Shown here piece by piece: positions 25,062 to 32,455 of a stretch of 64,000 bases of DNA. Both the position numbers and the translations under genes were made by a program. This stretch comes from Amycolatopsis alba DSM 44262. GTDB taxonomy: Bacteria > Actinomycetota > Actinomycetes > Mycobacteriales > Pseudonocardiaceae. Location of the stretch: positions 4,915,665 to 4,979,664 of the forward strand of contig NZ_KB913032.1 in NCBI RefSeq assembly GCF_000384215.1, written 5' to 3'. The notes under the pieces are model-generated. The model had not been told where the DNA came from. It saw nothing but the letters and a program-made list of their open reading frames with translations, and ran no database searches. Numbering within the stretch: the stretch's first letter is position 1; each line of letters begins with the position of its first letter.

Positions 25062-26050
25062 CGGCCGGCACACGGGACGTCGTCGTCGCGATCGACGGCG
25101 GCAACAGCAAGACCGACGTCCTGATCGTCTCGCGGGACGGCCGGGTGCTCGGGCAGTCGCGGGGGCCGGGCGCGTCCCCGCAGAACATCGGGGTCGACGC
25201 CAGCGTCCAGCTGCTGGAAAGGCTGGTCCTGGAGGCCCTACGCGGGGCGGGGATTCCCGACGAACGTCCCTTCGCGGCACATACGTCGGCCTACCTCGCG
25301 GGGCTGGATTTCCCGCAGGAGGAAGCGATCCTGCACGCGGCGCTGGCCGCCCGCGGCTGGAGCGACACGCTGATCGTCGGCAACGACACGCTCGCGCTGC
25401 TGCGCGCGGGCAGTTCCGACGGAACGGGTGTGGCGGTGGTGTGCGGCGCCGGGATCAACGGGGCCGGCGTCAGCGCCGACGGCCGTGAGCAGCGATTCCC
25501 GGCGCTGGGCAAGATCTCCGGCGACTGGGGCGGCGGCTACCGGCTGGGCGAGGAGGCGCTGTGGTGGGCCGTCCGCGCCGAAGACGGCCGAGGCCCCGGC
25601 ACGGCCCTGCAGGCGGCCGTCGCCGCGCACTTCAAGGCGTCTTCGGTACTGGAAGTGGTGCGGCGGCTGCATTTCGAGGATCTGCACACCGATTCGATCC
25701 ACGGCCTGTGCCCGCTGCTGTTCGCCGTCGCGGCGGGCGGCGACGAGGTGGCGCAGGACGTGGTCGACCGGTTCGTCGACGAGGTCGCCGTCCTGGTCAC
25801 GGTCATCCTGCGGCGGCTCGAACTGACCGGGGAAGCGCCCGAAGTCATCCTCGGCGGGGGAGTGCTGACCGGGGTCGGCGCGCCGGTGATCGCGGAGATC
25901 GAGCGGCGGTGCCTGAAGGTGGCTCCGCGCGCTTCGGTGCAGGTTGTCGACGTCGCCCCTGTGGTCGGCGCGGCGTTGTTCGCGCTGGACACCATCGGCG
26001 CCCCCGACACCGCCAAGTCCTCCCTGAAGGCCGCGACCAAACGGGTCTGA
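25058..26050 (+). CDS. BadF/BadG/BcrA/BcrD-type kinase (N-acetylglucosamine kinase-like)
   Basis: A 330-residue member of the ASKHA fold. It has the phosphate-1 loop VAIDGGNSKTDVLIVSRDG, phosphate-2 region CGAGINGAGVSADGR, GDWGGGYRLGEEALWWAV typical of GlcNAc-kinase-like BadF proteins, and the adenosine region ILGGGVLTGV. The ATG lies in an ATGA overlap with the GH4 stop, so it is in the same operon. Proposed role: ATP-dependent phosphorylation of the imported sugar or disaccharide before GH4 cleavage, or of the released sugar. A strong hairpin follows, ending the operon. Confidence 0.82.
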   Translation: MTAGTRDVVVAIDGGNSKTDVLIVSRDGRVLGQSRGPGASPQNIGVDASVQLLERLVLEALRGAGIPDERPFAAHTSAYLAGLDFPQEEAILHAALAARGWSDTLIVGNDTLALLRAGSSDGTGVAVVCGAGINGAGVSADGREQRFPALGKISGDWGGGYRLGEEALWWAVRAEDGRGPGTALQAAVAAHFKASSVLEVVRRLHFEDLHTDSIHGLCPLLFAVAAGGDEVAQDVVDRFVDEVAVLVTVILRRLELTGEAPEVILGGGVLTGVGAPVIAEIERRCLKVAPRASVQVVDVAPVVGAALFALDTIGAPDTAKSSLKAATKRV

Positions 26051-26052
26051 AT

Positions 26053-26107
26053 GTCCGTGAAGGCCTCCTTCCCTACTCTCAAGGTAGGGAAGGAGGCCTT
26101 CACGGAC
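26053..26107. terminator. Long hairpin ending the sugar operon (GTGAAGGCC family)
   Basis: Perfect 24-bp arms (26053-26076 and 26084-26107) with a 7-nt loop; the arm starts GTCCGTGAAGGCCTCCTTCC. It begins 3 bp after the kinase stop and ends 8 bp before the stop of the convergent SRPBCC gene, so it can terminate both. It is nearly identical to the hairpin at 57510-57564, 31 kb away. Confidence 0.88.
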
Positions 26108-26114
26108 TATCGGC

Positions 26115-26624
26115 TCAGGAGGCGGCGGGGACGAGCGGCGAGTCCGTCTCCAGCAGGGACTTGAGGTCCGAGAGGATCCAGTTCCAGCCACCACCGGCGT
26201 TCTCGCCCGGTCCGGCGTCGATGTCCTCCTGCGAGCCGTTGACCAGGGCGGCCGTCGTCGGCGCGCCGGTGACGTCGTGGGTGACGGTCAGCCTGGTGCC
26301 CGCGGTCTTCGTCTCTTCGATCTCGTAGGTGAGCTTGGTGTACGGCTCCTTGTCGAAGGCCGGGTCCATCAGCAGTTTCCAGGTGATGACCAGCTTGCGC
26401 GGCGGATCGACTTCGAGCACCTCGCCGTCGGTGAGGTCGTTGGTGAACCCGGCATCGATGAAGTCCTTCGTCGGGTGGGTGGCGTGTTTGCCGCCCACCC
26501 GGAGGTCGTAGTCGACCAGGCCGCTGTAGCCGTACTTCTGCGACCACTCGGGCTTCGTGATGGCGTCCCAGATCTTCTCCGGGGTGGCTTTGATGTAGAC
26601 GCGGTAAACCTGGGTGTCGGTCAT
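26115..26624 (-). CDS. SRPBCC/AHSA1-type ligand-binding domain protein
   Basis: A 169-residue single-domain protein of the START/SRPBCC fold: VYRVYIKATPEKIWDAITKP at the start, the AHSA1 pattern LRVGGKHA, then DGEVLEVDPPRKLVITWK and a C-terminal helix GGGWNWILSDLKSLLE. It is coupled by ATGA to the ArsR-type regulator upstream. Regulator/SRPBCC pairs of this type are very common in actinomycetes. The ligand is unknown. The ATG at 26624 is chosen since upstream frame residues are only the antiframe of the regulator. Confidence 0.88.
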   Translation of the reverse strand: MTDTQVYRVYIKATPEKIWDAITKPEWSQKYGYSGLVDYDLRVGGKHATHPTKDFIDAGFTNDLTDGEVLEVDPPRKLVITWKLLMDPAFDKEPYTKLTYEIEETKTAGTRLTVTHDVTGAPTTAALVNGSQEDIDAGPGENAGGGWNWILSDLKSLLETDSPLVPAAS

Positions 26625-26947
26625 GAGGGCTCCTCGGTTTCGAGTTCGGCCTTGAGGTCGAGTAACGCGGTCACCTTGCGCTCGGTGAACTTGTCGATCC
26701 ACCGGTCGTGGATCTGCCGGATCGGAACCGGGTTGAGGAAATGCTTCTTCTCCCGGCCCTCCTTGCGCGTGACGACAAGTCCGGCTTCTTCCAGCAGTTT
26801 CAAATGCTTCATCACGCCGAACCGGCTCATGTCCACTTCAGACTCGAGTTCGGTCAGCGTGCGGCCGTCACGCGCGAACAGCTGGTCGAGCAGGAACCTG
26901 CGGGTCGGATCCGCCAGAGCCTTGAAAACCAGGTCGTCGTCGGGCAC
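26621..26947 (-). CDS. ArsR-family winged-helix repressor
   Basis: A 108-residue protein: VPDDDLVFKALADPTRRFLL at the start, the recognition region MSRFGVMKHLKLLEEAGLV, and the wing TRKEGREKKHFLNP. There are no clustered cysteines, so it is not a metal sensor of the ArsR type. The frame continues upstream to a TTG at 26983, but that region is the promoter: -35, operator and -10 lie exactly there and GTG 26947 sits 6 nt after the -10. A leaderless transcript starting at this GTG is the best reading. It is cotranscribed with the SRPBCC gene. Confidence 0.88.
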   Translation of the reverse strand: MPDDDLVFKALADPTRRFLLDQLFARDGRTLTELESEVDMSRFGVMKHLKLLEEAGLVVTRKEGREKKHFLNPVPIRQIHDRWIDKFTERKVTALLDLKAELETEEPS

Positions 26948-26953
26948 GAGGGA

Positions 26954-26983
26954 AGAATAGGTGACCAAAAGGTCACATGTCAA
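26954..26983 (-). promoter_or_regulatory. ArsR promoter with nested self-operator
   Basis: On the minus strand: TTGACA (26983-26978), an 18-bp spacer, and TATTCT (26959-26954). The spacer contains the perfect dyad GTGACC-TTTT-GGTCAC (26961-26976). A repressor bound there would exclude RNA polymerase. The start codon GTG follows the -10 by 6 nt. This is the most complete regulatory site in the window. Confidence 0.85.
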
Positions 26984-26995
26984 CCGATGGCTTCG

Positions 26996-28363
26996 CTACA
27001 GGAGGGCGCCCAGCGGCAGGATCAGCGCGATCGCGACCGTGGAGATGATCGTCTCCATGATCGACCAGCTCTTCAGCGTCTGCCCGACCGAAAGCCCGAA
27101 GTACTCCTTGACCAGCCAGAACCCGGCGTCGTTGACGTGCGAGAAGAACAGTGAACCGGCGCCGATCGCCAGCACCAGCAGCGCGCTGTGCGACGGGTCC
27201 ATGGTCGCCGCGAGCGGGGCCACGATGCCGGCGGCGGACACGGTCGCGACCGTCGCGGAGCCGGTGGCGAGCCGGATCGCGACCGCGACCAGCCAGCCGA
27301 GCAGCAGCGGCGACAGGTTCGCGCCGGTGGCCAGGCCGGTGATGACATTGCCGACCCCGGCGTCGACGAGGGTCTGCTTGAATCCGCCGCCCGCGCCGAC
27401 GATGAGCAGGATGCCGGCGATCGGCGGGAGCGAGTCGGCCACCGTCGACGAAAGCTTGTCTCGCGTGAAGCCCGCGGATTTGCCGAGGGTGAACATGCCG
27501 AGCAGGACCGCGGCGAGCAGGGCGACCAGCGGGTCGCCGATGAAGTCGAGCACGCGGCGGAGGTGATTTTCCTTGTCCAGCAGGATGTCCGCGAGCGCCT
27601 TGCCCATCATCAGCACGACCGGAAGCAGCACTGTCGACAGCGTCGCGAGGAAGCCGGGGCGGCGGCCTTCTTCCGACGAAGACTCGGGGACGAGCCGTTC
27701 CGGCGCGACGGCGTCCGGGACCATTTTCGCGGCGAGCCTGCCGAACAGCGGTCCGGCGATGACCACCGTCGGGATCGCGACGAGCAGGCCGAAGGCCAGG
27801 GTGAGGCCGACGTTCGCGTTCAGTGCGCCCGCGGCGGCGAGCGGGCCGGGATGCGGCGGGACGAGGCCGTGCAACACCGAAAGCCCGGCGAGCGCGGGGA
27901 TTCCCAGCATCATCAACGGTTTCCCGGTGCGCTTGGCGACCAGCAGAATCACCGGGATCAGCATCACCAGGCCGATCTCGAAGAACATCGGCAGCCCGAT
28001 CAGCGCGGCGACCAGCGCCATCGCCCACGGCAGGGTGCGGTTGCCCGCGCGGCGCAGGATCGTGTCGACGATCTGGTCCGCGCCGCCGGAATCGGCGAGC
28101 AGTTTGCCGAGCATCGCGCCGAGCGCGATCAGCACGCCGACCGAGGCGACGGTGGAGCCGACGCCGGAACTGAAGCTCTTGATCAGCTTGTCGACCGGCA
28201 TGCCCCCGACGAGCCCGAGTACGCCGGAGCCGAGGATGAGGGCCAGGAACGGATGCTGCTTCGCCTTGGTGATCAGGACGACGATCACGGCGATGGCGAG
28301 CACTGTCGCGCCGATGAGGCGGGTGTCGTGTCCGGTCCAGGCGGCGGCGAGAGTGGTGGTCAT
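26996..28363 (-). CDS. gntP: Gluconate:H+ symporter, GntP family
   Basis: A 455-residue membrane permease with about 12 hydrophobic segments. Features include FLALILGSGVLGLVGGMPVD, the GntP pattern ALGAMLGKLLADSGGADQIV, and the loop GLVPPHPGPLAAAGALNANVG that is diagnostic for the family. The ATG at 28363 overlaps the gluconate kinase stop by one base (TGATG), so it is the second gene of a kinase-permease operon. It imports gluconate for phosphorylation by the upstream enzyme. Confidence 0.93.
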   Translation of the reverse strand: MTTTLAAAWTGHDTRLIGATVLAIAVIVVLITKAKQHPFLALILGSGVLGLVGGMPVDKLIKSFSSGVGSTVASVGVLIALGAMLGKLLADSGGADQIVDTILRRAGNRTLPWAMALVAALIGLPMFFEIGLVMLIPVILLVAKRTGKPLMMLGIPALAGLSVLHGLVPPHPGPLAAAGALNANVGLTLAFGLLVAIPTVVIAGPLFGRLAAKMVPDAVAPERLVPESSSEEGRRPGFLATLSTVLLPVVLMMGKALADILLDKENHLRRVLDFIGDPLVALLAAVLLGMFTLGKSAGFTRDKLSSTVADSLPPIAGILLIVGAGGGFKQTLVDAGVGNVITGLATGANLSPLLLGWLVAVAIRLATGSATVATVSAAGIVAPLAATMDPSHSALLVLAIGAGSLFFSHVNDAGFWLVKEYFGLSVGQTLKSWSIMETIISTVAIALILPLGALL

Positions 28364-28854
28364 CAGCGATCCTTGAGGGCGGAAAGGGCGGTGTCGACGA
28401 TCGCGTCCGGTGACTTCGAGATGTCGGCGACGAGACCGAACTCGTCCGGCTGCAACGGTTCGAGGTCGGCGAGCTGGGAGTCCAAAAGGGACACCGGCAT
28501 GAAATGCCCGGAGCGGGTCTTCATCCGGCTCGCCAGCAGGTCCCGGTTGCCGTGCAGGTGCAGGAACCAGACGTCGCCTCCGCCGCGCAGGACGTCGCGG
28601 TAGCGGTATTTGAGCGCGGAGGAGGTCACGACGCCGCCGGAGGACTGATGGTCGGAGATCCAGGCGGCGATGGCTTCGAGCCAGGGTTGCCGGTCTTCGT
28701 CGTTCAGCGGATGGCCGGAGCTCATCTTGTCGATGTTCGCCTTCGGATGGAACGTGTCCGCTTCGGCGTAGTCCACGCCGAGGCGTTCGGCCAGTTCCGT
28801 GCCCACGGTCGTCTTGCCCGAGCCGGAAACGCCCATCACCACGATGACGGTCAT
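28363..28854 (-). CDS. gntK: Gluconokinase
   Basis: A 163-residue kinase. The P-loop is GVSGSGKTT at residues 8-16, followed by the gluconokinase motifs YAEADTFHPKANIDKMSSGHPLND with DRQPWL, ALKYRYRDVLR, and the lid GHFMPVSLLDSQLADLEPL. It makes 6-phosphogluconate for the pentose phosphate pathway. GGGAGG 5 nt before the ATG fixes the start. A promoter with an operator in its spacer lies directly upstream, and the divergent GntR gene is its likely regulator. Confidence 0.94.
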   Translation of the reverse strand: MTVIVVMGVSGSGKTTVGTELAERLGVDYAEADTFHPKANIDKMSSGHPLNDEDRQPWLEAIAAWISDHQSSGGVVTSSALKYRYRDVLRGGGDVWFLHLHGNRDLLASRMKTRSGHFMPVSLLDSQLADLEPLQPDEFGLVADISKSPDAIVDTALSALKDR

Positions 28855-28884
28855 CCGTACCTCCCACGTCGCTGTAGCCCGACG

Positions 28885-28950
28885 AGTACAGCTCAAAAGT
28901 ACTACTTAAGCAACATCAAGTACTACTTAATCGAATCAGAACGTTAAGGT
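28885..28950. promoter_or_regulatory. Divergent gluconate promoter region with two GntR operators
   Basis: Two identical 11-bp perfect dyads AAGTACTACTT lie at 28897-28907 and 28918-28928, with centres 21 bp apart on the same helix face; the shared repeat AAGTACTACTTAA is 13 bp. Copy 1 lies in the spacer of a minus-strand promoter for gntK (TTGCTT 28913-28908, 17 bp, TGTACT 28890-28885). Copy 2 covers the -35 zone of the plus-strand regulator promoter, whose -10 is TAAGGT (28945-28950). Coordinated repression of both directions follows. Confidence 0.8.
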
Positions 28951-28956
28951 CGCCTG

Positions 28957-29652
28957 GTGGGCAATGACAGGCATGCCGAAATGCTCGACGCGCTCGGCTC
29001 CGCGATCGTCAACGGGGAGATCCCGCCGGGTGCGGTGCTGCGTTCCGACGAACTCCAGGAGCGGTTCGGCGCGTCCCGCACGGTGGCGCGCGAGGTCGTG
29101 CGTGTCCTGGAGACGATGTGCCTGACCAGCAGCAAACGCCGGGTCGGGATGACCGTGCGCGAGCCGCGGGACTGGAACCATTACGACCCGAGACTGCTCC
29201 GCTGGCAACTCGACGGCTCCGAGCGGAAGACCGCGCTGCGCACGCTGACCGAATTGCGCTCCGGCGTCGAACCGTGCGCGGCCCGGTTCGCGGCGCTGCG
29301 GGCGACGCCGGAAGAAGGCGGCCGTCTCCGGGCCCTGGCGAAGCGGCTTGAGGAGACGGCACATCGTCGGGACCTCGTGACCTTCCTCGGGCACGACGTC
29401 GCTTTCCACGATCTGCTGCTGACCGCGTCGCGGAATCCGATGTTCGCGCAGCTTTCCGCCGTCGTCGCCGAAGTCCTCGCCGGGCGCACCGGGCACGGGC
29501 TGATGCCGGACGAACCCCAGCCCGAGGCCGTCGCGCTGCACGTCGAGGTCGCGGCAGCCGTCGACGCCGGTGATCCTGACCGGGCCGAACGCGCGATGCG
29601 GGACATCGTCATCCAGGCGCGTGACGAGATGGCCGTCCATCTGGACGGATGA
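28957..29652 (+). CDS. GntR family regulator, FadR/FCD subfamily (gluconate)
   Basis: A 231-residue regulator. The N-terminal winged helix carries LGSAIVNGEIPPGAVLRSDELQERFGASRTVAREVVRVLE features of GntR. The helical FCD domain has LTELRSGVEPCAARFAALRA and metal/ligand histidines in LGHDVAFHDLLL. The GTG at 28957 lies 6 nt after TAAGGT, indicating a leaderless mRNA. It is divergent from gntK-gntP across a double operator, so it most likely represses them and itself until gluconate or 6-phosphogluconate binds. Confidence 0.9.
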   Translation: MGNDRHAEMLDALGSAIVNGEIPPGAVLRSDELQERFGASRTVAREVVRVLETMCLTSSKRRVGMTVREPRDWNHYDPRLLRWQLDGSERKTALRTLTELRSGVEPCAARFAALRATPEEGGRLRALAKRLEETAHRRDLVTFLGHDVAFHDLLLTASRNPMFAQLSAVVAEVLAGRTGHGLMPDEPQPEAVALHVEVAAAVDAGDPDRAERAMRDIVIQARDEMAVHLDG

Positions 29653-29691
29653 TCTTCGAGTAATCTCTGCAGGTCTTCGAGGGAAACTTGC

Positions 29692-30648
29692 ATGCAGGGG
29701 GCGACGGTGAGCGCGGCGCGCGCGATCGGCTTGGTGTTGGGGGTGGCCGCGGACGGGGCGATCGGGGATCCCCGGTCACGGCGTCCGGTGACGGCGTTCG
29801 CCAGGGCGGCTTCGGCGGTGGACGCGAAGGTCCGCTCGAAGCATCCGGCGGCCGGAGTGCTGTGGACCGGCGGCCTCGCGGGCTCCGCCGTACTGGCGGG
29901 CGTGCTCGCCGAACGCGCCGGACGGCGCCGTCCCGTCCTCCAGGCGACCACGACCGCGGTGACCACCTGGGCCGTCCTCGGCGCCGCCGGACTGGCCGCG
30001 CACGGCACGTCACTGGCACGGGACCTCGAAGAAGGCGAACTCGAAACCGCGCGCGGCACACTGTCCACACTGGACCCGCGGGTCGCCGACGAACTCGGCG
30101 TCATCGGCCTTTCGCGCGCTTCGGTGGAGACACTCGCCGAAAACACTTCGGACGTCGTCATCGCCCCTCTGGTGTGGGGCGCACTGGCAGGCGTGCCTGG
30201 CCTGCTCGGTTCGCGCGTGCTCAGCCTGCTGCGCGGTCTCGGCAGGGGACGCCCCGAGCGGTACCGCTGGCTCGTCGCCCGGCTGGACGAAATCGTCCAT
30301 CTCGTACCCACTCGGGTCGCGGCCGGGCTGACCGTACTCGCGGCGCCGGTCGTCGGCGGCTCGGCGGGCGGCGCGTGGCGGGCCTGGCGGCGGGACACGG
30401 CCGCGCATCCGAGCCCGAACGCGGGCCGCGTCGAGGCCGCGTTCGCCGGGGCGCTGGAGATCCGGGTCGGCGGGCGGACGGTGTACCCGCACGGGGTCGA
30501 GGAACTGCCGGTGCTCGGCATCGGCCGCAACCCGGACGCCGGGCACGTGACGCGGGCCGTGGAGCTCTCGCGGGTGGTCGGGTGGCTGGGCGCGATCAGC
30601 TCGGTGGTGCTGGCGGGTCTCGTCGGTCTTCGGCGACGACGACGCTGA
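29692..30648 (+). CDS. cobD: CobD/CbiB family adenosylcobinamide-phosphate synthase-like protein
   Basis: A 318-residue membrane protein with hydrophobic segments near 10-20, 55-75, 85-105, 155-175, 210-225 and the C-terminus. It has the CbiB pattern: GDPRSRRPVTAFARAASAVD at the start, ASVETLAENTSDVVIAPLVWG in the middle, RDTAAHPSPNAGRVEAAFAG, then a GVEELPVLG-GRNPDAGHV ending. These enzymes attach the aminopropanol arm to cobyric acid in B12 synthesis. No other cob gene and no cobalamin riboswitch is visible nearby, so the locus is solitary. GAGGGA lies about 8 nt before the ATG. Confidence 0.88.
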   Translation: MQGATVSAARAIGLVLGVAADGAIGDPRSRRPVTAFARAASAVDAKVRSKHPAAGVLWTGGLAGSAVLAGVLAERAGRRRPVLQATTTAVTTWAVLGAAGLAAHGTSLARDLEEGELETARGTLSTLDPRVADELGVIGLSRASVETLAENTSDVVIAPLVWGALAGVPGLLGSRVLSLLRGLGRGRPERYRWLVARLDEIVHLVPTRVAAGLTVLAAPVVGGSAGGAWRAWRRDTAAHPSPNAGRVEAAFAGALEIRVGGRTVYPHGVEELPVLGIGRNPDAGHVTRAVELSRVVGWLGAISSVVLAGLVGLRRRRR

Positions 30649-30668
30649 GCCCGCTTCCGCGCGGCGGG

Positions 30669-30851
30669 AGCAAGGGACCTTTGCTATCACCTGAGGCTCT
30701 GACCTGCGGAAAAGGAGCAAGGGACCCTTGCTGTCGCGGCCGGTCGAGGAGGTGTGTGGAGATAGGGACGTTGAGTGTCCCTATCTCCACACAGTCACCG
30801 CGAGACGGCCTAGCCGCCAACCTCAGGGGAGCAGGGGACCTTTGCTATCGC
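30669..30851. repeat. Cluster of three AGCAAGGGACC-family repeats
   Basis: Plus-strand copies at 30669-30691, 30716-30736 and 30830-30851. The second, AGCAAGGGACCCTTGCT, is a perfect 8-bp-arm palindrome around one A. Copy 2 is preceded by CTGACCTGCGGAAAAGG, the complement of the CCTTTCCGCAGGTCAG tail attached to the copies near 32.9 kb, so the repeat unit is larger than the palindrome (about 40 bp). The interval 30649-31018 contains only these repeats and two further inverted repeats; no gene is supported. Confidence 0.75.
30753..30793. repeat. 17-bp-arm inverted repeat between repeat copies
   Basis: TGTGTGGAGATAGGGAC (30753-30769) pairs perfectly with its complement at 30777-30793 around a 7-nt loop GTTGAGT. 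Its sequence is unrelated to the other families in the window. It lies 104 bp after the CobD-like stop. It could be a terminator or a separate mobile palindrome. Confidence 0.75.
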
Positions 30852-30942
30852 TCCCGTCGCGCCAGCTGTGCCCGCACCCGCGCGTCGCCAGGGCCGCCGC
30901 GCCGCTCCAGCTCCGCGTCGATCCGTGAGCGGCCATTCGGCG

Positions 30943-30970
30943 TCACCCGTGGGCAGCGTCCCACGGGTGA
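30943..30970. terminator. 11-bp-arm hairpin upstream of the SURF1 stop
   Basis: TCACCCGTGGG (30943-30953) pairs with CCCACGGGTGA (30960-30970), loop CAGCGT. It lies 48 bp beyond the stop of the minus-strand SURF1 gene, consistent with a terminator for that transcript. Confidence 0.6.
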
Positions 30971-31018
30971 ATCAGCATGCGCGGAATGGACCTATAAAAG
31001 AGCCATTTTCGCCTCAGA

Positions 31019-31840
31019 TCAGGTGGCCACTTCGGAGCGTTCGTCCTCGGCCAGCATCTCGGCGACACTCTTGCGCCGCTGTGGCCGTTCCGTGGTCAGC
31101 GCGCCGCCCGGCTTCAGCTCCCGGACGGTGAAGTACAGCCAGCCCATCAGCGCCATCGCCCCGAACGCGATCCACTGGAGCGCGTAGGAGAAGAACGGTC
31201 CGGCGTCGGTCTGCGGCAGCGGCAGAGCGCCGAGCACACCGGGCTGGTTCAGGTCGAGCTGGAAGTAGCCCGGCCGGATGTCCAGTTTCGCGGCCCGCGC
31301 GACGACCTGGGAATCGACGACGTAGCTCTGCAGCTTCCCGCCGGTCGTCTCGTCGGCGAAGGCGTCGCGGTTCTTCCCGTCCCGCTCGTCGTGACGTGCC
31401 CGCGTGACGATGTCGACCGTTCCGGCTGGCGGCGCGGCGAAGGGGAGGGCGCGCGACTTGTCGTCGAGCCGGACGTACCCGCGGTCCACCAGCACGACCG
31501 TGCCTTCGACAGTCCTGAAGGGCGTCAGCACCTCGAAGGCCGCTTCGCCCTGTACGGAGCGAAGACGGGCCACGACCTCGCCCTCGGGCAGGTACGTGCC
31601 CTTCATCGTGACCAGGTGCCATTCGGTGCGCTGATCAGGGACCGCTCCGCCGGGAAGCAGCTGGTCCAGCGACCTCGGCTGCCCGGAGAACGACTCCCGC
31701 AGCGCCGCGTTCTGGTGCTCGCGTTCGGTGTTGCGGGAGAACTGCCACGGCGCCAGCAGCGTGAAGCAGGTGACGGCGAAGGTGAACACCACCAACGTCA
31801 AGGCCAGCCACCCAGGCTTCAGCAGGAACTTCAACCGCAC
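31019..31840 (-). CDS. SURF1 family cytochrome oxidase assembly protein
   Basis: A 273-residue protein with the SURF1 layout: an N-terminal helix near 10-32 (GWLALTLVVFTFAVTCFTLLAPWQF), a large extracytoplasmic domain with LRESFSGQPRSLDQLLPGG, WHLVTMKGTYLPE, VLVDRGYV, and a second helix near residue 215-235 (SYALQWIAFGAMALMGWLYF). SURF1 helps insert heme a into aa3-type oxidases. The GTG at 31840 follows TACCGT by 6 nt (leaderless). The phosphatase gene ends 23 bp upstream on the same strand. Confidence 0.9.
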   Translation of the reverse strand: MRLKFLLKPGWLALTLVVFTFAVTCFTLLAPWQFSRNTEREHQNAALRESFSGQPRSLDQLLPGGAVPDQRTEWHLVTMKGTYLPEGEVVARLRSVQGEAAFEVLTPFRTVEGTVVLVDRGYVRLDDKSRALPFAAPPAGTVDIVTRARHDERDGKNRDAFADETTGGKLQSYVVDSQVVARAAKLDIRPGYFQLDLNQPGVLGALPLPQTDAGPFFSYALQWIAFGAMALMGWLYFTVRELKPGGALTTERPQRRKSVAEMLAEDERSEVAT

Positions 31841-31846
31841 CCCACC

Positions 31847-31852
31847 ACGGTA
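31847..31852 (-). promoter_or_regulatory. -10 box TACCGT for a leaderless SURF1 transcript
   Basis: On the minus strand TACCGT is followed by GGTGGG and then the GTG start at 31840. The arrangement equals that of the other leaderless starts listed here. Confidence 0.5.
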
Positions 31853-31863
31853 TGCGGTCCGCC

Positions 31864-32325
31864 TCAGGCGTGTGCGCGCACCCAGTCGAGCAGGCCCGGA
31901 ACGGCCCGTTCGATCATGCCGAGGACGTCCTCGAAACCGTCGTCCTCGCCGTAGTACGGGTCGGGGACTTCGGCGCCTTCGGGCGCTGTCGGATCGAACT
32001 CGCGCAGCAGGCGGACCTTCGCCGGGTCCGACACCTTGCGTCGGAGGAACGACAGGTGGCTGTCGTCCGCCGCGAGCAGCAGGTCGGCGGCCAGATGCCC
32101 GCGGTCGACCTCGGCCGCGACATGACCGGTCGGGTATCCGTGTTCGGCCAGCTTCGCGCGGGCCCGCTTGTCGGCGGCCTCGCCGACGTGCCAGCCGCCG
32201 GTGCCCGCGCTGGACACCTGCACGAGATGGTCGAGACCGGCTTCCTCGACCTTCGCGCGGAAGACGAGCTCGGCCATCGGGGAGCGGCAGATGTTGCCGG
32301 AACAGACGAAGACGATGTGCAGCAC
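31864..32325 (-). CDS. Low molecular weight protein-tyrosine phosphatase
   Basis: A 153-residue enzyme. The phosphate-binding loop is CSGNICRS with nucleophile C8 and R14 (CX5R). The distal general acid is in DPYYGEDDGFEDV near residue 120. The length and motif order are those of PtpA-type phosphatases. It hydrolyses phosphotyrosine; its targets in this organism are unknown. Start is a GTG at 32325 with no clear ribosome site. It precedes SURF1 on the same strand, but the two seem to have separate promoters. Confidence 0.92.
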   Translation of the reverse strand: MLHIVFVCSGNICRSPMAELVFRAKVEEAGLDHLVQVSSAGTGGWHVGEAADKRARAKLAEHGYPTGHVAAEVDRGHLAADLLLAADDSHLSFLRRKVSDPAKVRLLREFDPTAPEGAEVPDPYYGEDDGFEDVLGMIERAVPGLLDWVRAHA

Positions 32326-32421
32326 CCGATCAGTGTGAAGGCCGCCGGAGATCGACCGCTCACCGGCTCTGAACGGCTACCGGGCGCGCGAAGCTGGCAA
32401 GCCGGGGCGAAGCGGGAGTAG

Positions 32422-32450
32422 ACCTCCTGCAGAGAAACACGCAGGAAGGT
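32422..32450 (+). promoter_or_regulatory. Hairpin that pairs with the ribosome site of the next gene
   Basis: ACCTCCTGC (32422-32430) can pair with GCAGGAAGGT (32441-32450) with one bulged A and a 10-nt loop. The right arm is the Shine-Dalgarno region (GGAAGG) of the gene starting at 32456, and the left arm carries CCTCCT, an anti-ribosome-site sequence. Translation could therefore be restrained by this fold. Confidence 0.5.
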
Positions 32451-32455
32451 CGCGT

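Noticed and set aside
26981..26983. TTG start for the ArsR gene
   Set aside because: The codon is part of the -35 box; the promoter and operator fall inside the extended frame.
29652..29692. Cobalamin riboswitch before the CobD-like gene
   Set aside because: Only 39 bp separate the genes and no B12-box sequence is present.
30716..30736. Transposon end
   Set aside because: The perfect AGCAAGGGACCCTTGCT palindrome recurs without any flanking transposase or target duplication, so a short dispersed repeat is the safer call.
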